Under the pieces are notes generated by a model. That model did not search any database, was not told where the DNA came from, and worked only from the letters and a program-made list of their open reading frames with translations. This document shows, one piece after another, positions 56,880 to 64,000 of a stretch of 64,000 bases of DNA (within the stretch, counting starts at the first letter, position 1; each line of letters opens with the position of its first letter). This DNA comes from Pedobacter boryungensis. GTDB taxonomy: Bacteria; Bacteroidota; Bacteroidia; Sphingobacteriales; Sphingobacteriaceae. Location: positions 1,302,001 through 1,366,000 of the forward strand of contig NZ_JABMKV010000001.1 in NCBI RefSeq assembly GCF_013204825.1. The letters are read 5' to 3'. Position numbers and translations under genes: made by a program.

Positions 56880-59384
56880 CTACTGTTTTCGTTCTACTTC
56901 TCTATCCATTTCTGTAATATTCACATTGCTAGATTGAGAAAAATCTCCTAATAAGTAGTTGTTAAAGTAATCGGCCAAACGCCAAAACATATATTCTGTC
57001 ATATCGCCAAAACCATGACGTTGACCTGGAACAATCATATAGTCGAAACGTTTACCAGCCTTTATCAATGCGTTTGCTACACGAATGGAGTTAGCAGGGT
57101 TTACATTATTATCGACATCACCATGCATTAATAACAAATGCCCCTTTAGGTTTTTCGCCAAATCTGGATTTTTATCAATGGTATATTTGAAGGTGGTATC
57201 GCCTTTGGCAGAAACAATTTCCTTTACGCCATGATGTTTTTCACTCCACCAGCGGTTATAAATACTATTATCGTGGTTACCTGCTGCAGAAACAGCAACC
57301 TTAAAGAAATCTGGATATACCAACAATGCAGCTGTAGACATGAAACCACCACCAGAATGACCCGTAATTCCTACTCTATTTGCATCAATAAATGAATATT
57401 TATCAGCCAATTGCTCAATTGCAGCTTTTTTATCTGCTAAACCGTAATCACGCAAATTACCATAACCATACGTATGATACCATTTTGAACGAGCAGGGTT
57501 TCCACCTCTATTTCCAACTGTAATAACAATATAGCCAAACTGTGCTAAACGATCTACTCTATCCATACTACGTCCAAATGATTTATTCACGGCTTCTGTT
57601 TGTGGACCTGGATAAACATACTCTATAATTGGATACTTTTTAGTTGGATCGAAATTAAATGGCTTGTACATTACACCATAAATATCGGTTACACCATCGT
57701 CCGCTTTAACTTTAAATGGTTCAGGAAATTTGTAACCAGCTGCCATTAATAATGATAAATCAGCTGTTTCTAAATCCATTACTTTATTACCTAAATTATC
57801 CAGTAAAACTGATTTAGGAACGGTATTTACTCTCGAGAAATTATCGACAAAGTATTTCGCCTCATCATTCATATTTACCGCATGGTCGAAATCTCCCGCA
57901 TTTAGTAATTTCATTCCAGTACCGTCGAAATTAATGCGGTATAAATGCAAATAGTATGGGTCTTCTTTTGCTTCTCGCCCATTTGCTGTGAAATAAAGCA
58001 CACGATTTTTTTGATCGATATTTACGATTCCTTCGCAATGAAATGCACCAGATGTAATTTGATTTTTCAATTTTCCATTCCCATCAAATAGGTAAAAATG
58101 ACCCCAGCCATCGCGTTCACTCCAGTGAATAACTTCTTTTCCACCATCAATTAAACCAGGACGTTGAACTTCTACATAGGTATTAAAACGTTCATCGATA
58201 AGCTGCGTAACGGCTCCTGTTTGAATGTTAATTGTACAGATATCAATGCGTTTTAAATCTCTACTTGTACGCGAGAAATAGAATTTTTCATTATCACCTA
58301 ACCATATGGATGGACGAAACTCATTGTCTCTATCTTTATTTAAATTCTCTTTGCCCCAACTAGAAATACTTTGATCTTTAAACGCAGTAGTGTTAATGGT
58401 TTTATACGTTTTTGCAGCAAAATTAAATAACACAAATTCATCAATTGGAGATTCCTTTTCTCCTGGCATTTGATACTTGTAGGTTTCTAAAGTTGGCCTA
58501 CCTGGAGCTACACTATTAATCACCCAAAGGTCTTTCACTTTTCTAGAGTCAGTTCTATCTAATACAAAATACTTAGCGTCTGGCGACCATAACACATAAG
58601 CTCCACGTCTTTTTTTATCATTTTTAATTACTTCTTCGTTATTTTCTCCATCACCATCGTTCCCATACGAATAGAATTTTACGCCATCCTTTGTAAGTTG
58701 ATGTTCTACAATTGTACTATCATCTTCATTTTTAACAGCTTTTAGATAATTGGCTTTATCCATCCAATATAAGTTATAGTTACGCGAAAAAATAACAGCA
58801 GAAGAATCTGGCGCAACCGAGCCCCATGATGGTTTTGCTTTAGGCTTATCGTAATTCTTAACCTCAGTTAACTTATTAGTTGCTAATTCATAGTTAAAAA
58901 AGAAGACTTTCTTTTGCATAGAATCTGCAGCTTTTTTATCTTTTCTATCTTTTTTAACCTCGTCTATTGTACTTTTTATTTCAAAATTGACACTCTTTTC
59001 ATCTTTCGCGAACTTTAAATTCTCGATTGGCAAATGCTGTGCATCAAAAGGGTCACGAACAATTAGGGTAATTTCTGCTGCCAGTTTTGCATTATCAAAA
59101 AGCATTTTTTTACTTCTTGAAGCTGGCTCAACAATATACCATTGCTTTCCATTTGGTGTTTCGAATTGATACCAAAATCTGTTGCTCATCTTTAACCAAT
59201 GTGGATCGACTGCTGTGGAGTAAATTATCTTTCTCAATTTATTAGGAGAAAAGCGAGATGCTGCCTGATAATTAGCTTTTTCTGGCGTTTGAGTGGTTTC
59301 CGTTAAAGAAATGGTTTTAGTTTGGGCAATTACTTGAATGCTCAAAACTGAAAGGAAAAACAAGAGTGAGTAGAGTTTCTTCAT
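56880..59384 (-). CDS. Dipeptidyl-peptidase IV-like serine protease, family S9
   Basis: The 834-residue exported enzyme has a signal peptide ending VIAQ, an N-terminal beta-propeller (about 80-560) and a C-terminal alpha/beta hydrolase domain. The catalytic triad is S677 (GHSGGGF), D758 (HGDVDNNV) and H790 (PGQRHGF). The family cleaves dipeptides or short peptides from N-termini. A DPP-IV-type Glu-Glu pair is not obvious, so exact specificity is uncertain. It is the first gene of a probable two-peptidase unit with the M28 gene. Confidence 0.9.
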   Translation of the reverse strand: MKKLYSLLFFLSVLSIQVIAQTKTISLTETTQTPEKANYQAASRFSPNKLRKIIYSTAVDPHWLKMSNRFWYQFETPNGKQWYIVEPASRSKKMLFDNAKLAAEITLIVRDPFDAQHLPIENLKFAKDEKSVNFEIKSTIDEVKKDRKDKKAADSMQKKVFFFNYELATNKLTEVKNYDKPKAKPSWGSVAPDSSAVIFSRNYNLYWMDKANYLKAVKNEDDSTIVEHQLTKDGVKFYSYGNDGDGENNEEVIKNDKKRRGAYVLWSPDAKYFVLDRTDSRKVKDLWVINSVAPGRPTLETYKYQMPGEKESPIDEFVLFNFAAKTYKTINTTAFKDQSISSWGKENLNKDRDNEFRPSIWLGDNEKFYFSRTSRDLKRIDICTINIQTGAVTQLIDERFNTYVEVQRPGLIDGGKEVIHWSERDGWGHFYLFDGNGKLKNQITSGAFHCEGIVNIDQKNRVLYFTANGREAKEDPYYLHLYRINFDGTGMKLLNAGDFDHAVNMNDEAKYFVDNFSRVNTVPKSVLLDNLGNKVMDLETADLSLLMAAGYKFPEPFKVKADDGVTDIYGVMYKPFNFDPTKKYPIIEYVYPGPQTEAVNKSFGRSMDRVDRLAQFGYIVITVGNRGGNPARSKWYHTYGYGNLRDYGLADKKAAIEQLADKYSFIDANRVGITGHSGGGFMSTAALLVYPDFFKVAVSAAGNHDNSIYNRWWSEKHHGVKEIVSAKGDTTFKYTIDKNPDLAKNLKGHLLLMHGDVDNNVNPANSIRVANALIKAGKRFDYMIVPGQRHGFGDMTEYMFWRLADYFNNYLLGDFSQSSNVNITEMDREVERKQ

Positions 59385-59546
59385 TGATGATTATTAAAGA
59401 GTAAATAAAAGGCCTAATTTATTTAAAAAGTGCTTTTAAACATCGATTTATTTGTAATAAAACAGATAGAGGTTTTAAATTATTAAACATTGCATAATTT
59501 TATCCACACTGTGAGAATTTCTGGTAATAAATCTATCTTGTTTTTA

Positions 59547-59554
59547 TAGTTTTG
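59547..59554 (+). promoter_or_regulatory. TAnnTTTG -7 box before the deacetylase gene
   Basis: TAGTTTTG is 17 bases upstream of the ATG at 59572. No clear -33 TTTG is seen at the usual spacing. Confidence 0.5.
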
Positions 59555-59571
59555 CACTAAAGTATTACACT

Positions 59572-60450
59572 ATGAAAAAGAATTTTTTATCACTTATTGC
59601 AGCTGCATTCATTTTAATGGCTGGTTGCCAATCTAAATCTCAATCTAATGCAGATGCAAGTGCAAAAGATAGTACAGAAGTAGCAACAGCAGATGGTACT
59701 ACTATAGAAAAAATTGATGTAAGTAAAGTAAAAGTTGCTGATGCTAAAACGATTTTAGAGCGCAAACAAGTTCCGATTTTATGTTACCATCAGGTTCGTA
59801 ACTGGAAACCTACTGACGGTAAGGTTGGTAAAGATTATATTGTAGAAATCCAAAATTTTAAAGATCAGATGAAAATGTTGGCAGATAGCGGTTATCACAC
59901 TATTTTGCCAGACCAATTGTATGCGTATTTAAATAATGGTGCTAAATTACCTTCAAAACCAATCATGTTAACTTTTGATGATACAGACATGGATCAGTTT
60001 ACTGTAGTTAACCCAACGCTTAAAAAATTAGGTTATAAAGCAGTTTATTTTATCATGACTGTTTCTATCGGTAGAAAAGGAAAATTTGTAGACTACATGA
60101 CAAAAGAGCAAATTAAACAACTTTCTGATGAAGGAAATGTAATTGGAAGTCATACTTATGATCATAAAAACTTCAAAAAATATGCTGGTAAAGACTGGGA
60201 AGAACAATTAGATAAACCAACAAAGAAATTAGAAGAAATTACTGGTAAAAAAATGACGGAATTCGCTTATCCTTTTGGCTTATGGAATGCAGAAGGAATA
60301 CCTGAGTTGAAAAAACGTGGTTTTAGAATGGCTTTTCAATTATCTACAAAACGTGATGAAAAAGATCCATTGTTTACAATTAGAAGAATTATTGCTAGCG
60401 GTTATTGGTCTCCAAAAACATTAAGTAATAGCATTAAAAATAGTTTTTAG
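59572..60450 (+). CDS. Polysaccharide deacetylase lipoprotein (CE4/NodB)
   Basis: The 292-residue protein starts MKKNFLSLIAAAFILMAGC, a lipoprotein signal, then an Asp/Ser-rich linker. The NodB domain follows: VPILCYHQVRNW, IMLTFDDTDMDQF (catalytic and metal Asp pair), IGSHTYDHKNF (two metal His) and EFAYPFGLWN. It probably removes acetyl groups from an extracytoplasmic glycan. It is a single-gene unit ending at a perfect inverted-repeat element. Confidence 0.9.
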   Translation: MKKNFLSLIAAAFILMAGCQSKSQSNADASAKDSTEVATADGTTIEKIDVSKVKVADAKTILERKQVPILCYHQVRNWKPTDGKVGKDYIVEIQNFKDQMKMLADSGYHTILPDQLYAYLNNGAKLPSKPIMLTFDDTDMDQFTVVNPTLKKLGYKAVYFIMTVSIGRKGKFVDYMTKEQIKQLSDEGNVIGSHTYDHKNFKKYAGKDWEEQLDKPTKKLEEITGKKMTEFAYPFGLWNAEGIPELKKRGFRMAFQLSTKRDEKDPLFTIRRIIASGYWSPKTLSNSIKNSF

Positions 60451-60458
60451 GACTACTT

Positions 60459-60506
60459 GTCATTCTGAACGATTGAATAATAGATTTTTCGCTCGCTCAG
60501 AATGAC
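60459..60506. repeat. GTCATTCTGA...TCAGAATGAC inverted-repeat element
   Basis: The two ends are perfect 10-bp inverted copies (60459-60468 and 60497-60506). It is the shortest member of the family in the window, only 48 bp, and lies between two convergent genes. Confidence 0.88.
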
Positions 60507-60514
60507 AATATTTT

Positions 60515-60967
60515 TTAAGCCACTTCTTTAATTTGGTATTTCTTTCCGTTAAAATCAAACTCACTACCCTTCTGTTTGCCTAACAATAATTTACCAATTG
60601 GAGAAACTGCTGATATTGCAAAAACAGTTTCTTTACCTAAGTGCAACTGACCGGCGCTAATACTCAAATAGAAATTACCCTGATTAGTGTACACTAAACT
60701 ACCATTACGTGCAGTATCAGAAAAGGGTGCATCTCTCAGCGAGTTTAATACTTTATGATTTTCCTCAGCATCAATTAATAATCGCTTATTGCGATCAATA
60801 TCTTGTTGCATCATTTCTCGACTAGTTTCATACTTATCGCCAGCGCTACTTTTTGTATCGTCATTACTTGCTTCACGAGCTTGTTGCAAAGCAGTTTCGG
60901 CAGTTTGTATACGTTCGTTTATAAAATCTAAACAAAGTTGATATAAGGATGATTTGATTTCTTGCAT
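60515..60967 (-). CDS. GreA/GreB-like transcription factor
   Basis: The 150-residue protein has a long helical hairpin N-terminus (about 1-75; QTAETALQQAREASND, SREMMQQDIDRNKRLL) and a C-terminal beta domain (GSLVYTNQGNFYLSISAGQ, VFAISAVSPIGKLLLGKQKGSEFDF) like the Gre FKBP-like domain. This is the Bacteroidota group often mislabelled 3-oxoacyl-ACP synthase. It is probably an RNA-polymerase-binding factor; cleavage stimulation is uncertain. Confidence 0.75.
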   Translation of the reverse strand: MQEIKSSLYQLCLDFINERIQTAETALQQAREASNDDTKSSAGDKYETSREMMQQDIDRNKRLLIDAEENHKVLNSLRDAPFSDTARNGSLVYTNQGNFYLSISAGQLHLGKETVFAISAVSPIGKLLLGKQKGSEFDFNGKKYQIKEVA

Positions 60968-61057
60968 AGTTTTTGGTTAAGCAAACTAAATATATTAAAA
61001 TTTAAGTTGCAATACCAGCATTCGAAACAATTGCTAATTTGAAATCTTAAACTAAAA

Positions 61058-61636
61058 CTATTTTTCTAACCACTTTACCTTGTCGGCCATAACAGTTCTA
61101 TTTGCTTCACGAGGTGTTTCATTATGATAGCCCATATAGAACAGACCGTAACATTTTTCATTCTCAGCAAGACTTAAAAAATCTCCCAAACCGGCAATTA
61201 ATGGCGGAGAACTCCAATAAGCTCCAATATTTAAAGCTTCGGCAGTTAAAGCTATGTTTTGTACTGCACAAGCTGTTGCTGCAATTTCTTCCCAAGCTGG
61301 CAATTTGTCTGGATGAAATTGAATATTTATAGCTAAAATACAATCTGCCTGAGCTGTTTTTTTAGAAAAGCTATCGTACTTTTTCTGCAAGAAATTTTCA
61401 GGGGAAACTGTTTCTTTATATAATCGACCTAACTCCGTTCCTAACTTTGCTTTAGCCTCTTTTCTAATCACTACAAAACGCCAAGGCTGAGTTAATTTAT
61501 GAGTTGGTGCGTAATTTGCACTTTCAAGAACTTGCTCAATAATTGCTACAGGTATTTCTTTTTGAATATAACTATCAGGGAAAATGCTTCTTCTTCCTTT
61601 TATAACTTTGGATACGATTTCAAATATATTACTCAT
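61058..61636 (-). CDS. Nitroreductase-family flavoprotein
   Basis: The 192-residue FMN protein shows RRSIFPDSYIQKEIP (FMN phosphate loop), ANYAPTHKLTQPWRFVVIR and the C-terminal GYHNETPREANR segment. Nitroreductase dimers reduce nitro groups, quinones or flavins with NAD(P)H. Substrate not predictable. A TATTTTTG box ends five bases before its ATG on the minus strand. Confidence 0.88.
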   Translation of the reverse strand: MSNIFEIVSKVIKGRRSIFPDSYIQKEIPVAIIEQVLESANYAPTHKLTQPWRFVVIRKEAKAKLGTELGRLYKETVSPENFLQKKYDSFSKKTAQADCILAINIQFHPDKLPAWEEIAATACAVQNIALTAEALNIGAYWSSPPLIAGLGDFLSLAENEKCYGLFYMGYHNETPREANRTVMADKVKWLEK

Positions 61637-61641
61637 GTTAG

Positions 61642-61649
61642 CAAAAATA
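61642..61649 (-). promoter_or_regulatory. TAnnTTTG -7 box five bases before the nitroreductase ATG
   Basis: The minus strand reads TATTTTTG, then five bases, then ATG at 61636. Confidence 0.5.
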
Positions 61650-61706
61650 GAAGTTTCTGATTGCAGTTGTAGGTATAGATTGTTTTATTGCTTTATTGTT
61701 GCAGAG

Positions 61707-62276
61707 TTACTGAGAACTGTCTGTTTTATTCAATTGCTTTCTAATCTGTTTTACTTTTGCATAAAACGCAATACTTTCTTTATCTACCAAATAATCCATT
61801 GTTTGTATCAATTCGTCTTTAATCCAGCTGCGTTTCGAGCTAAAATTGTGTAAGATATTTAAACAATGAGATTTAACAGCTACTGGAACTTTCTCATCAA
61901 TTAACCAGCTAAAAACTGTTTCAACTAATGCATCAATCTGATAATTATTTATGATTTCCTTTATGGCTAATGGCGCATTTTTCTTAGTGATTAAAGCTAG
62001 TATTTTAGTATAATGCCTACGAGCAGAAAGATTATTTTGTTCAGAAAATTTCTTTAGAAAATAATGAGCTTGTGGTAAAAACCGTTCAAAATGATTAGTG
62101 TAAATATTTTCTAAAATCCATGCAGCTCTAAAACCTACCTGTTCTTCTTTATGAAAGGTTAAGTCAATTAAATCTTTAACTAAAAATTCATTTTCACTAG
62201 CAATATTCGCTAACTTATAAACTTTTGTCTTTTGTAAAGTTGTTTTAATTGCTTCTAAAAGGAAATCGTTTTGCAT
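61707..62276 (-). CDS. HEAT-like helical-repeat protein of unknown function
   Basis: The protein of about 189 residues is entirely helical, with repeated helix pairs such as EEQVGFRAAWILENIYTNHF, SARRHYTKILALITKK and VAVKSHCLNILHNFSSKRSW that resemble HEAT/ARM repeats. No signal peptide or catalytic motif. The ATG at 62276 is preferred to a TTG two codons earlier. It is divergent from the ABC-F gene. A scaffolding role is a guess from the fold only. Confidence 0.65.
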   Translation of the reverse strand: MQNDFLLEAIKTTLQKTKVYKLANIASENEFLVKDLIDLTFHKEEQVGFRAAWILENIYTNHFERFLPQAHYFLKKFSEQNNLSARRHYTKILALITKKNAPLAIKEIINNYQIDALVETVFSWLIDEKVPVAVKSHCLNILHNFSSKRSWIKDELIQTMDYLVDKESIAFYAKVKQIRKQLNKTDSSQ

Positions 62277-62336
62277 AACCAAAATTAATAATTCTGATCA
62301 CATCAATACTACAACCTTATAGCATTTTAGTAATAA

Positions 62337-63992
<1,656 letters not shown>

Positions 63993-64000
63993 CATTTATT

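Overview
The window looks like chromosomal DNA of a Bacteroidota bacterium, most likely a Sphingobacteriaceae/Pedobacter-type organism. The sequence is AT-rich. Shine-Dalgarno sites are mostly absent. TAnnTTTG promoter elements are common. The tmRNA encodes the tag GENNYALAA. The gene content is typical of that group: GH97 and GH78 glycosidases, an alpha/beta-fused 2-oxoacid dehydrogenase E1, a DAHP synthase-chorismate mutase fusion, DUF3822 next to rsmD, and fused TPR sensor kinases. No rRNA, CRISPR array, prophage or insertion sequence was seen.

Layout. 1-4 kb: the start of an OmpA-type lipoprotein, dense repeats, a GH97 glucosidase, a 21-bp tandem array and a CAU tRNA. 4-8.5 kb: HAD phosphatase, DUF962, KatG, a Gre-like factor and a 40-residue membrane protein. 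8.5-17 kb: proline dehydrogenase, then shikimate/aromatic genes in two blocks (S4 protein-aroB-hydroxylase, then pheA-DAHPS/CM-aroA-aroC). The second block begins with a Tyr/Phe-rich leader peptide and a terminator/antiterminator pair, i.e. a classical ribosome-dependent attenuator. 17-26 kb: DUF1684, a LytTR regulator facing a TPR histidine kinase, E1, DUF1573, an aminotransferase and the tmRNA.

26.3-32.1 kb is an accessory island immediately downstream of the tmRNA. It has four tightly coupled genes: a protein with an Hsp90/MORC-like ATPase plus a histidine-kinase-like C-terminus, a divergent receiver protein, an HNH nuclease resembling PtuB, and an M.TaqI/Eco57I-type adenine methyltransferase. 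The combination looks like a restriction-type defence module with a built-in signalling pair. It is the strongest candidate for an undescribed system here.

32-64 kb: mostly housekeeping and secreted proteins. These include a membrane metalloprotease, a second 21-bp array, PAP2, a DnaQ-GIY-YIG fusion, AraC, CvfB, Csp, a histidine kinase, a RecD-like helicase, DUF3822-rsmD, coaD, NUDIX/pyrE with overlapping divergent start codons, GH78 rhamnosidase, ClpB, M28 and DPP-IV peptidases, a polysaccharide deacetylase, and a YbiT-like ABC-F protein whose second Walker A is lost.

Two themes cut across the window. First, a family of intergenic inverted-repeat elements ending in GTCATT...AATGAC recurs between genes. 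Second, several genes have a TAnnTTTG box only 3-7 nt before the start codon, which suggests leaderless transcripts.
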